64,000 bases of DNA from assembly GCF_004664715.2 (NCBI RefSeq), contig NC_051086.1, positions 77,535,190 through 77,599,189 of the forward strand. The letters are read 5' to 3'. Under the pieces are notes generated by a model. The model did no database searches. It was not told the DNA's origin and was given only the letters and a program-made list of their open reading frames with translations. Source of the stretch: Peromyscus leucopus (Eukaryota > Chordata > Mammalia > Rodentia > Cricetidae). Made by a program: the position numbers and the translations under genes. Positions 36,945 through 47,665 of this stretch are shown here, piece by piece. How positions within the stretch are numbered: the stretch's first letter is position 1; each line of letters begins with the position of its first letter.

Positions 36945-37093
36945 TATGTTTTTCGAGACAGGGTTACTCTGTGTAGCTTTGGTTCTTTTCCTGGATCTTG
37001 CTCTGTGGACCAGGCTGGCCTCGAACTTACAGAGATCCACCTCCCTCTGCCTCCCGAATGCTGGGATTAAAGGCGTGCGCCACAGCCGAGGCG
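36945..37093 (-). mobile_element. B1 SINE
   Basis: 'gtttttcgagacaggg', 'ggaccaggctggcctcgaac', 'ctgggattaaaggcgtgcgccac'. The flanks 'gacagatgtataggaa' (36916-36931) and 'gacatataggaa' (37092-37103) may be a diverged target duplication. Confidence 0.93.
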
Positions 37094-37184
37094 ACATATA
37101 GGAATTCTTGACACCAGTTTTGTAACCTTTATGTGAGTCTGATATCATTTCATAATAAGACTTCAAACATATCTAAAAGTTGAA

Positions 37185-37300
37185 ATTCTGATGGGCCTGG
37201 ATATGTGTGAATGTGGGCATGGGATGTGAGTGCTTGTGTGGGTGGGTGGGGTGCACATGTAGATGAGGACATCCAGCCGTCAACCTCTGAATTGCTTAAT
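37185..37300 (-). repeat. Possible B4A tail fragment, GT-rich
   Basis: GTGTGAATGTGGGCATG..., then 'gatgaggacatcc..cgtcaacctc', resembles the tail-side third of an antisense B4A. It could instead be simple GT-rich sequence. Confidence 0.4.
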
Positions 37301-37810
37301 GTAGGAAAGCTTTTACTTGACAGCAGTACTTATGCAACAATGCTTTTCTGATCTATACTTCTTATTTCTGATGTCATAATTATATCACAACCTTCTTCCC
37401 AAGTATCTGTATGGAAATTACAATTTAGCCTGCCAAGTGGTGGGGGGATGGGGCAGAATATAGCAAACCAGTTTTGTTTAAGTACATGGACACTCTCCCT
37501 TAAAGCAATTATGGAACAAAAGGCATCAGCCAAGGAAATAAATCAAAACATCGCATGGTCATGAAAGGAGTCTCTCCTATCCTTGCTGATTTGATTAACA
37601 GTTTAGTTCAGGCTCTTACATCAAATTCACAGATGTGTCATATGGCATTCCTTAGATTTTTATGTGTATGCCTTCACATATTAATTTATCCATCAGCATT
37701 TGTTCATCATATAACAGGTACTGAATGATAATTTTAAAGAACTGAAATAGACATTGACATCCTCCAACCACTCTGTGACTTTCTTTTCCCTCTACAAACA
37801 CTGGAGTGCA

Positions 37811-37878
37811 TTTATACATTTTAAAATGTACAACTTATCAAAGTTTTGAATTTCAAGGAACACTGAAGACTCACACTT
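37811..37878 (+). repeat. Local duplication, copy B
   Basis: Second copy of 36591-36672, lacking 16 internal bases that in copy A are bordered by the microhomology TCAA. Confidence 0.9.
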
Positions 37879-39140
37879 TGATTATCTTTAGAAGATCATC
37901 ATTAACTAGTTCCACAGAGCCCAGCTTCATCCCAGTGATCTATATCTAGAAGAGTTAGCCCAGGAGTCTGAAAAGAAATTTGGAGGAAATAAAATTGAAT
38001 TAATATTTTAAATGAGATTTCCTACTTCTTACCACTTTGTCGAAAATGCTAACTTCAATAAATGTTAACAATTGGCAGTAGGTATGCAAGAATGCACTAA
38101 ATTGTGTTGGTAGAAAACAATTTCATGCTAAATGTGTACTACATAGCATAATATTTTAATGTATAATAAAATATATGTAATATGGTAAGAAATACAAAAC
38201 AGTAAAACAATGTGTTTACTTTTAGCTTCATAATAGTGGAAACTACAGTTACATCATCATAGGTTCCCTTGGGCAATTAGGTGAAATTTTAAGTGAATTA
38301 AAGTTGAGCATATTTGATAAATCAAAGGGAATAATTTTACCTGTCTTATTGATTAAGTTATGATTGCCTTAGGAGAGTTTTAATTTATCCCTCTTTCTAA
38401 AAGAATATTGACCTCTAAGTACTAAAGTTTCTTTATATTGCATATTTAATGTAGAAATTTGCCCTATTCCAATATATGTTAGTCTATTTTCCTTAAATTG
38501 AAGTGTAACAAGGTCTTGTAGATGAATTGGAGCAATAAAGTGGAAATTTAGTTTAAAATGATATAATTGCTAGAGTTGAATAATAGTTGAATTATTGATT
38601 AATTTGCCTCACTTGTATAAATCACAGTCATTTCTTTTCCCAGGAAGAATTATAAATTAGAAACCTCTAAGTTAATGCCAAAATAATGACAACAAACTAT
38701 AATATAATCAGCCCTACCTCATCACTTCTGTAGTATTTCAAAGCCTAGTAGGAGTCATGCATTACAGGAAGCAACATGCCTGGACCTTCTCCACTTTTGT
38801 CATTTAACTGAAAGGATACCAAGCCAATGAGACCACTCAACTCATTGAGTGAGTCATTAGCATTTTAGTCATTAGCAAATTAACATTATTTTGTTTCTTC
38901 AGTTAATTACACTTTTGTCTTTTTTAGCTAAAAAAAAAAAAAAAAGAAATCATGGCTTGGATACTAGGAATTGTCTGGCATTTGGGGCATTTTACCAGTG
39001 CTGATTTTGACAGTCGTACCACCCTTTCTTTCATACAGAATAACTAACACAATTTGTGTTTGTACAACTTGTATTGAATTCACATGGCTGGAGTGGATAG
39101 ACACTCCAGCAAAGAATTTATGCACTGTAATCACAGGGCT
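37879..39140. other. AT-rich stretch, nothing recognised
   Basis: Very AT-rich and free of recognisable repeats apart from a poly-A run at 38931-38945. No coding frame is supported. Confidence 0.4.
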
Positions 39141-39156
39141 AAAGAGCAGCAAATCA

Positions 39157-40032
39157 TTGTGGATTTCTGTGGGCCTCTTTAGCACTTTGCTTCTTCCTTT
39201 TCTCATGTGGTCTTCATTTACCATGGTCTCCTATTCCTTGTTCTCCCTCTCTGTTCTTGATCCAGGTGGGATCTCCCGCTCTCTTTCCCTCGACCCTCAC
39301 CCTTCATTGCTCCCACTCATGTCCAGGCTGTTCATGTAGATCTCATCCATTTCTCTGTCATTGGGTGATCCCCATGTCTTGAAATCCACAAAGATACCCC
39401 CACAAAAGACTGCTGGCAATGGCCGAGAGACAGCCAGGACTGACCTACTCTGGTGATGAGATGGCCAAACACTCTAATAGTTGTGCCAGAAACCCCATCC
39501 AAGTACTGAGGAATCTGGATGCAGACATCCACGGCTAGGCCCCGGGTGGAGCGCTGGGAGTCTAATTAGCGAGAAAGAGGAGGGTTTATATGAGCGAGAA
39601 TTGTTGAAACCAAGGTTGGATAAAGCACAGGGACAAATAGCCAAATGAATGGAAACACATGAACTATGAACCAAAGGCTGAGGGGCCCCCAGCTGGATCA
39701 GGCCCTCTGAAAAGGTGAGACAGTTGATTGGCTTGATCTGTTTGGGAGGCATCTAGGCAGTGGGACCAGGTCCTGGGCTCGCTGCATGAGATAGCTGTTT
39801 GAAACCTGGTACTTATACAGGTATGCTTGGCTCAATCTGGGAGGAGGGGACTGGACCTGCCTGGACTGAGTCTATACTATAAGGTCGATCTCAGTCCTCG
39901 GGGGTGGCCTTGATCTGGAAGTGGTGGAAATGGGGGGTGGGCTGGGGGGAAGGGGAGGGGGGCAGGAAGGGGGAGAACAAGGGAATCTGTGGCTGTTATG
40001 TAGAACTGAATAGTATTGTAAAATAAAAAAAA
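39157..40032 (+). mobile_element. L1 3' end with inverted 5' part (twin priming)
   Basis: 39381-40032 is a sense cricetid-type L1 3' UTR ending in a G-rich tract and poly-A. 39157-39380 is L1 sequence from just upstream, but inverted. The junction is 'atgtctt|gaaatccac'. The inverted block's outer end is the complement of the same 'gaaatccacaa' that starts the sense block, so about 11 bases are used twice. The target duplication 'aaagagcagcaaatca' (39141-39156) recurs as 'aaagagcagcaatca' (40033-40047). No ORF2 is retained. Confidence 0.92.
39932..39977 (+). other. G-rich tract of the L1 3' UTR, G-quadruplex potential
   Basis: Runs of six, three, six, four and six G separated by one to three bases, then further G runs. 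A G-rich 3' UTR tract is a common L1 feature. Its complement lies in the second copy at about 51386-51420. Confidence 0.8.
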
Positions 40033-40047
40033 AAAGAGCAGCAATCA

Positions 40048-42419
40048 ACCTGCCGACTATGGGATTTGATTTAAACCTTGCAGTCCCTTTCTTTGTATTC
40101 CACTGCCCTTGCCAAGCTTTTTTTTTCTGAGACTCTTAAGTTCTTGTGACTATTGCCCATATTGACTTTCTTGTAATCCAAAATTTTTGATCTCTTCGCT
40201 TTGATTTGTTGCATGAACCAATCACTGAACCACCTCTGTCTATATTTATGCACCGCCTTGGTTTCTTATACAGCCTCAATAGTGTAAGATTGTTATGTAT
40301 ACCCATGCTTTCAAACTTATTTCTCCACTCCTTTTCCTGAAATCTAGGTTCACTTACTGACTGCCTATTTGACATCATTACTTGACTATCTCATGGTGAT
40401 CTGATGTTTAGTACTCAGAACAGCACTCTTAGTCTTGATCTGTTTGCCAACTACCATTTCTTCTCAAGGTCAGATAAATCCAGACTATCATTTTTTGTTT
40501 CATTTTTCTCAAGATACAAGTACTAGGATCATTTTTAAGTCTTGTGCTATTCACACTTTCATCTAACACATCAGGTACTTGTTCACATTTTAACTTCAAA
40601 ATGTATCAAAGACAAACACATTTATAGTTGTTGCCCACAGAATCATAAATGATGCTAAAGTCTCAATGGAAAGATATATGTGAAACAGGATATTTGGGCA
40701 AAACATAATTATCTCTTCTAATATATATATATATTATATATACTATATATATTCATTCCAACATATTATATATATTTTCAAGTAAAAATATGATTATTTT
40801 ACAGGAAATCTTGTAGAAACCACTTTTAAAAGTTATCACTCATCATGTAACATCTCAACATATGGTGCATGCTGAAAGAGTATACCAAGGGCCTATGTAT
40901 CAGTGCTTCTATGCTGGTGCTAAAATTTGCAGTTCTGGAATTTAACCTGAAAGAAAACTGAGCAAGCCCAAGTTGAGATATCTTTCAGAGACTACTAACA
41001 CTTCAGATGTGTTATAACCACAGAAACTGGGGGAAAGCTGGGACTACAGAAGGCATGACAATCACATGCAGCATGGCTCCTGTGGACTGACTGAAAGTTG
41101 TCATAACTCTCTTCTCCTTCACTCGGAGCCATTGGTGTTAGTGTTTCCACAATGAAAAGGGCATTTGGTCTAAGACCTGCATCCCCCTCAGAGAAATTCT
41201 ATTGCAAGCTAGTTAAAATAAAAGATTGGCTTTGTTACGTATGTGAAAACCAATAGTACAGTAGAGAATATTTTTGATAAAGAAAAATGTGTTGGGAAAA
41301 TCAAAATGGAGACAGACATAATAATTTTATCTCTCACTTGATTGAATTTATCAGAATCACTCTAGAAATACTTGTAGAAGCTGGTGGACTTCATGTGGAC
41401 TCTCCATAGCTCTGACTTTTGGAAGCCTTTGTGGGATGACAGTGAAACATTATCTTTAAGCAGAGAAGTGTTTGTTTTTATGAGATGTCCATTTACACAG
41501 ATGATCATGTATTTAATTGAAGTCGAACAAGTCCACACCATTAAGTAATTAACTCTTTTTAATTGGCTGTTACATAAATTGGCTTGTTTTGCTCCCACTT
41601 TTAGATACCATTTCACTTGAAAACTTAGTGGTCCTTTTATTCACAATTCTACTCATGCCACATAGCTCATTGCACAGGTTAACACATACAGAGTTTCTTC
41701 TGTGGACATGACACCTGAGATTACAAATTATTCATCATGAAACTTTCCACAGCATGTGTTATCTCATTGGAATCATGATGTGCCATGGCTTTGTTCAGGA
41801 AGATCAAATCTTTGGATATATACCAAAGGAGCAATGCATTTTTTAAAAGAAAATTGCTTTAAAGTTATATCCAGAGCTGAGAACAATAGCACACAGGCCC
41901 AGGGACCCCAGATTTAAATTAAGAATATTGCTTTTATTGTACAATGAACTGTATTTTTCTGCTCAAGCTGAGACATTCAGCAGCTAACAATGTTACCGTT
42001 AAGCACACACTGGAAAAGAATCTTGGATATTTCTTTGCGTGGAAACAGCATAATGGGAAAAACATGGCCATCATATCGAGTTTCCTAATGGCACCACAGA
42101 GAAATGAACAAAGAACAGTGTAGATAAAAACTTTAGATAAACCATAGAGCTAGCCAGTATGAAAGGAGTTTATTATAGAGACATTTTTGCGACAATCAAC
42201 ATTGCCTTTGAAAGACAAAACCAGAAGCTGTTTTTTTTTCCCTCTGCCATAAGGAATGTACTATACAAGGTAATGTTCCACAAAAGTCTTTGTAAGTAAA
42301 GATGCTAATTATTCAAACTAACAAATGGTGAGAAAATTAGTTGAAGACTTGTTACCCTTTCAAAACGTCATATATTTATTAGAAAATTCCAAGTATTGGC
42401 AATTTTTTTTCTTTTTTGT
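40048..42419. other. Mostly unassigned, AT dinucleotide patch at 40719-40776
   Basis: The AT/TATA patch is the only repeat seen. Frames of 60-84 codons are scattered. No gene is supported. Confidence 0.4.
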
Positions 42420-42935
42420 TGTTTTCAGTGTGTTGCATTGCTGTGTGTATGGTACGGTGTGGGTGTCTGGTATATACATGTGAGTCTTCACATAAGCATG
42501 CACTTGGAGACCAGAGAAAGATATCATCGAGTGTCCATCACTTTATCATATCATCTTGAGACGAGGGTTCTCCCTGAACTGGAAGCTTGCATTTCAGTTA
42601 GGTTTACCTAGAGTTTCTGTGTGTCTGCTCTGCTCTCCTCTGCTCTGCTCTGCTCCACTATTGCTATGCCATGCCATGGTGCTATGCTATGCCATGCCAT
42701 GGTGCTATGCTATGCCATGCCATGGTGCTATGCTATGCCATGCCATGCCATGATAATCTGTGCCATGCTATGCTGTGCTATGCTTCGTTATACTGTGCTC
42801 TCCTAACGCTGGAGTTACAGGCACATGCGGCCCCTGCAGACTGCTTATATGTGTGCTGGGGCTTCAAACACAGGCCCTCATGCTTGCTCAGCGAGTGCTC
42901 TTACCCACTGGGCTATGTCCTGAACCTCAAATATG
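42420..42935 (-). repeat. B4A SINE expanded by an internal tandem array
   Basis: Left: 'cttggagaccagagaaagatatcatcgagtgtcc', 'ttgagacgagggttctccctgaactgg' (tail half, antisense). Right: 'ctggagttacaggcacatgcgg', 'gtgctggggcttcaaacacaggccctcatgcttgctcagcgagtgctcttacccactgggc' (head half). The B1-like middle is replaced by pentamer-based repeats. Confidence 0.75.
42626..42800 (+). repeat. CTCTG/ATGCC/ATGCT array with 23-bp minisatellite core
   Basis: CTCTG-like pentamers occupy about 42628-42655. A 23-bp unit (GCTATGCTATGCCATGCCATGGT) is repeated at 42681-42703, 42704-42726 and 42727-42749, with a partial unit at 42663-42680. Degenerate ATGCY units run to about 42800. Pentamers built the 23-mer. 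Overlapping frames here reflect the repeat and are not genes. Confidence 0.93.
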
Positions 42936-43410
42936 CTTCTTCTTTTTAAAGTCATGTTTTCACAAAATCATCATTCTTGAGGTCGGTGTGTCCATTTTCA
43001 TTAAAAGATCAATATTTCCCCTCTTTCCCATCTTTACAAAAGGCTTAGTATATGTTTTTCTTCTTTTCTCTGCATCTGTGACTTGTAAAGTGTCTTTTAA
43101 AAACATGACATCATGGTTTACCTGATTGTAAATTACCTGAAATAAGAAACACTTTCACCTTTGGGGAAGTTATTTAAAAAAAAAAAAAAAATGCTGACCT
43201 AGTTGGGTTCTCTTGCCATGCATGTATTTCTAAAGTTGTCATGAAAGACTTTGTCACTGAAACCAAATGCTAACCATGGTCTGAGGGTGACTTCGCTATG
43301 ATGGAAGATGCATGCAGGGTTCCTGAGTCAGGAAAATAGCGTGGATCCAACCTTACAATTTGAGCTGAGCTTAACAACTCTATTATACTCATCCCAACCC
43401 TACTATTTTC
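42936..43410. other. No recognised feature
   Basis: Ordinary sequence with an A run at 43175-43191. No repeat family or gene is supported. Confidence 0.35.
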
Positions 43411-43502
43411 TCCACTGTGAAATGGATAAACCACCACCTCAGCTGCTCTGGGAATTAAAAGATTATACACGAAGTGTCTGGCCTATTGACTGCACTCAGT
43501 GA
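43411..43502 (+). repeat. MIR SINE 3' part
   Basis: 'actgtgaaatggataaa', 'ctgctctgggaattaaaagattatacacg' and 'tgtctggcctattgactgcactcagtg' match the MIR 3' order (gtaaaatgggg..gaggattaaatgag..gtgcctggcacatagtaagcactca). Confidence 0.6.
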
Positions 43503-43662
43503 ACTTTCTCTCCCTTTCAAGTCACATCCTTAAGAAAATATGCAATCCAAACACATTGTTGATGTTGTCGCTTTCCTGGAAATTTCATATGCGTGGTTCT
43601 GTTTCATACCCAGTCATTTTGCAGATTAGAACAGTGGGCTCAGATGGGGGTGGAAACCCAAT

Positions 43663-43664
<2 letters not shown>

Positions 43665-43695
<31 letters not shown>
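43665..43695. repeat. Poly-T run, about 31 bases
   Basis: A homopolymer not attached to a recognisable antisense SINE body. It may be the tail of a lost or severely truncated minus-strand retroposon. Confidence 0.9.
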
Positions 43696-43697
<2 letters not shown>

Positions 43698-43768
43698 CTT
43701 CTTACCATCTAGGACTCGAGTGGTTGATCGGTTAACTGCTGAATCTTCACTACACAAATGTCTCCCTG

Positions 43769-43836
43769 CCTTTTCTTCCTTTTCTCTTTCCTTCACCTCT
43801 TTTTCCTCCTTTCTTCTCTTTCTTCCATTCTCTCTT
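43769..43836. repeat. Polypyrimidine tract (TTCC/CTTT-rich)
   Basis: Almost pure C/T for nearly 70 bases. Its complement gives a Lys/Glu-rich spurious frame. Confidence 0.85.
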
Positions 43837-43859
43837 AAATTTGTGGAATAATTCAATTT

Positions 43860-44230
43860 GTTTGCAACATATAGGTTCCTGTGTATGCATTTGCTTAACA
43901 CATCCTTGTGGTCTTTTAGTATTGAACATACATTAATTTACTCTATGTTTCCTAGAAAGTACATGCAGAGGATCTATCAGCTTTATATATTGGTTAATCT
44001 TTTGACAAATATGTTCTATATGGGATATATATTTTCCTTTTTAATATTTATGATTGCTGACAAAAGACTAGATCTATTTGATCCTTATAGTCACGAAGCA
44101 GATGGCTTTAACTCCACCACTCACTCATTCTTCCTTTACTAGCTAGAACATCTCAGGAAAGAAAAAGATCTCATCTGCTTTTTATTCTATTTTAAAGATA
44201 AATATATATAATATATTTGAATATATTAAA
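43860..44230. other. No recognised feature
   Basis: AT-rich sequence. The 94-codon frame at 43858-44142 shows no domain. Confidence 0.35.
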
Positions 44231-44234
44231 TATT

Positions 44235-44264
44235 AACACACACACATATATATATATATATACA
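44235..44264. repeat. (CA)n(TA)n tract
   Basis: Six CA units followed by about nine TA units. Confidence 0.9.
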
Positions 44265-44289
44265 TATATGTAGAAAGAGAGAAAAAATA

Positions 44290-44461
44290 AGACAGAGAAT
44301 CAGTAGCTAAGAGTGCTTGCTGATCTTGTAAAGCTAAAATTGGTTCCCAGGATCCATGTCAGGCAAGTCACACCCACCTTTAATTCCAGCTCTGGAGACT
44401 CATGTAGCCTCCTCTTCCAGCCTTCAATGTCAAACACACTTATGTACAAATATACACAGAT

Positions 44462-44496
<35 letters not shown>

Positions 44497-44527
44497 ATTA
44501 AAAACATAAAATAAATTTGTCTAAAAG
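44290..44527 (+). repeat. B2/B3-family SINE with CA tract at 44463-44494
   Basis: 'taagagtgcttgctgatcttg', 'ttggttcccaggatccatg', 'ccacctttaattccagctctggagac', 'tcaaacacacttatg', the CA run, then 'aaaacataaaataaa'. A diverged member of the B2/B3 group. Confidence 0.75.
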
Positions 44528-44749
44528 GTAGGAAAAGGTTGATATTTCTATTTTGTCAAATTTTAAATAATAAGTAAAATGATTATCAACTAACCTCACC
44601 ACCATTTTTTTATTATCTTTGACCTTATAGGTTTTAACATATGATGTTTCTTCCTTTATGTTCATTATGCTTCTCTGTGCTCACTTTTATCTCATTAATG
44701 GTCATTAGAAGTCTCCTTAGACCTAGTACACCCTTTTATTATTATTACT

Positions 44750-44985
44750 TGTACTTATATTTTGACTCAGGAATACAGCCTATACCTGAGGCTGGCTTCA
44801 AAGTCACAAGGTAGCTCATAATGATGTTGAACTTCTGTTCCTCTTGGTTCCACCTCCCATGTCCTGGGATCACACATGTGTGCCACCATGCCCAGTTTAT
44901 ACAATGCTGGGGATTGATCCCTGGCCTTTACACATACTGAGAAAGCATTTTACCAATTGACTTTCATTCTCAGCTCTTTAATAAT
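44750..44985 (-). repeat. B1-ID hybrid SINE (B4-like)
   Basis: The antisense B1-like part ('gaggctggcttcaaagtcacaagg', 'tgggatcacacatgtgtgccaccatgccc') is followed by the antisense ID-like part ('atgctggggattgatccctgg', 'ctgagaaagcattttaccaattgac'). Confidence 0.7.
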
Positions 44986-46026
44986 CTTTTAATTACAATT
45001 ATAACAACCTATTATTGTCTATTTGCATTCTGGTCATTTCAAAATAATCTGAGTTCTTTTATATTTCTTCTTTATTTCCAAAGACTCTGGTTCCATTTAA
45101 TAGTACAGTATTTAGAGACCATGGTATGTATACTAGGGTTATTAACTATTATTAAGTCAATAAATATTTAAATCATTTCAGTGCACAGAGCTAAACAATA
45201 ATGTTTTCCCATATGTATAAAATATAGCAGAAATGCATATTTATGCTACTGCATAACTTAACCTCTTTTATCAATATACATTTTCCTTTTCTAATGAGAC
45301 ATGCAAAAATATTTAATATTTCTGGGAATTGAAGGATCAAGACCTATTTTATGTTTTCAAACAACCACTAATTTACAATGTCATAACTTCTCACTGTTAT
45401 TTAAGCGAAATAGAATCACAGGACTCAGTGTTCTACTATAACTGACAAAAAGAGCAAGTAAGGATTACCAGGCATTTGCCTTATAACTCTGTTTAAATGT
45501 TATAAGGAGCTCATGCAAAGGTAGTATTCCTCTGTTTGCAAATTGAAAATGTGAAACCAGAATGTGTTAGGTAGTCACAGTTATTGGAATAGATAATACT
45601 AAAAATATCTTGATCACTGATTGTCTAATATTGAAATCTGCACAATGAACCAATTATTAACGACTATGCTATGGGTCCTGCTTAATTAATAATGTTCCCT
45701 TTCTGTTATAATTATGAACTAAGCCAAGCATATTCAACAATACCCTGGTGGCAGTTAGAAAAAGTAAGTGGAACATAAACATTATGGCCCTGTGGCTTAT
45801 AATTTCACACACACTGTGTAATTATATATGCCTGTGCAACCTGGGTAAGTCAATCAAAATTAGCCTATGGAATCACATGAGTTATTTGACTGTAGCCTTC
45901 TGAAATAATGCTAAAAATCCCCTTCATGATCTAAATGGCTCCTTAGACAACACAACAATGTTCTCTGAGGCTACTGTTTTAAAAGCAGTTAATTCATTGA
46001 AAAATCCAGTATTTTACATGCTTTAT
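44986..46026. other. No recognised feature
   Basis: AT-rich, apparently single-copy sequence. A weak MIR-like phrase at 45837-45857 ('gcaacctgggtaagtcaatc') is too short to call. Confidence 0.35.
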
Positions 46027-46040
46027 TAAAAACCTAGTTT

Positions 46041-46211
46041 GAGCCGGGCGGTGGTGGCGCACGCCTTTAATCCCAGCACTCGGGAGGCAGAGCCAGGAGG
46101 ATCTTTGTGAGTTCGAGGCCAGCCTGGGCTACCAAGTGAGTTCCAGGAAAGGCACAAAGCTACTCAGAGAAACCCTGTCTCAAAAAACCAAAAAAAAAAA
46201 AAAAAAAAAAA
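46041..46211 (+). mobile_element. B1 SINE with 13-bp TSD
   Basis: Young B1: 'gccgggcggtggtggcgcacg', 'gttcgaggccagcctggg', 'ccaggaaaggcacaaagctac', tail 'caaaaaacc' then a long A run. The target duplication AAAAACCTAGTTT occurs at 46028-46040 and 46212-46224. Its tail matches the truncated B1 at 58943-59010, so both probably come from one subfamily. Confidence 0.97.
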
Positions 46212-46224
46212 AAAAACCTAGTTT

Positions 46225-47499
46225 CAATTCTGTTTTACCAGGAACTGTTCAAGGACTAAAATGTTTTGTATTACATTTGTTCTAATGTTGTGAGGATTAA
46301 AGAAATAATAATAATATGTCATGGTATTGACTTCCAATTTGAGTTTAAAGTGTTTCAGTAGCAATAATAAACTTTGGTCTCCTAAAATTTAATAGTAGCC
46401 CTTTAAGATGAGTAGCTGTTACTGGCTATGTAGCAATAAATAGTCAGCCACCTTTGGGTGGCCATGGAGCTTTGACTTTTCCCTGTGTACATCATGTAAG
46501 AAGGAGTTGAAAACTCTCAAACATATCAGTGGGAACTAGATCCTAGATACTTTGGATTCCTAAACCATCTGTGTTTTCCTTATAATGTGCAGTTCCAAAG
46601 ACAGCCTAGAAGGGATCTATGGAGAAAGTTCATTGTTGGCACTATTTGTACATTTCACTGATACAGTACATTCCTCTAATCTGCATTAGCATAACACTGA
46701 GTGATGACATAACAATTGCAAAAGGGATAGTCAATAGGTGAAAATCAATAAAAAATAAAAATAGGAGACTCTCAGCAGGAAGGGAAATCTGACAAGAGGA
46801 GAATCAAGAGAAAGGGTCATTATGATTCCTTGTTTCCGTGGCATATTCAAAAGCATTGGAGAAGATGTCTAAAATACAGAGAGGTGGTACTTTCTGAAGT
46901 ATTCTGATATGTCTCCAGGTAGACTTTTCGGTGTAGCTTGAAGAAATAGATTTCCATGGAATTAGAAAATTCCCTATATAGAACTTTATTTCACTTTTCT
47001 AAGTGACCATATATATAACTACGTAATACTGAAGGCTTAACTAAATATTAAAGGTTTGTCTAACACATGCATGCAGTATAATCTTGTTACAGATGTGATT
47101 ATACTATTTATATTGATTCTAAGAAAAATATGGGAAATATTGCAGAGTTCCCAACTCTAGAAAAAGAATTAGAGGCAACTAAGGAATGCTAAGCAGTCTT
47201 CTCCAGGTAAAAGCCCCTCTGAAATCATATATATACAATTAATATCAGCTAAAGGAGATTAGATAGACAGATAGAAAGATAGATTGATACACAGATACAT
47301 AGCTATAGCAATAACTTTTTAAAAAGAGTACAATGGATTCATAAATAGAGAGTTATGGGGTAGGGCACATAGAACATGTTGGAGGGAGTGGAAGAAAGGA
47401 GAAAATTTAAATAATTATAATTTAATTTTTAAAAAGCTAAATGGAAGTTAGTCCACTCTAAGTGAGATTTTAAATTTTAAATTTCAGCTAGAAATAGAA
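46225..47499. other. Mostly unassigned, degenerate GATA patch at 47262-47305
   Basis: The imperfect GATA/GACA/GATT units are the only repeat seen. No gene is supported. Confidence 0.4.
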
Positions 47500-47665
47500 A
47501 ATATTTTTGTTTGTTTGTTCTTTTTTGTTTTGAAATAAGAGTCTCATTCTGCTAGCCTGTAATTCAGTATCAGGCAAGGATATACTCAAATTCACTACAA
47601 TTTTCCTGCCTCAACCTCTGTCCCAGGAGTTGGGATTTTCAGATGTGAGCCATCTTGTCCAGCTT
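47500..47665 (-). repeat. Old B1-like SINE (PB1-type)
   Basis: 'tttgttttgaaataagagtctcattctgctagcc', 'ttcctgcctcaacctctgtcccaggagttgggattttcagatgtgagcc'. These are antisense B1 blocks with high divergence. Confidence 0.65.

Noticed and set aside
38971..39339. 122-codon frame on the plus strand
   Set aside because: It begins in unique DNA and runs into the inverted part of an L1 insertion across the target-site boundary, so it cannot be an old gene.
42556..43125. Four overlapping frames with repeated Met-Pro-Cys-His-type peptides
   Set aside because: The 23-base unit is open in all three plus-strand frames, so the repeated peptides follow from the tandem repeat.
47320..47440. Possible L1 3' end ('gttggagggagtggaag' with an AT-rich tail)
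   Set aside because: Too short and no matching flanks were found. The resemblance could be chance.
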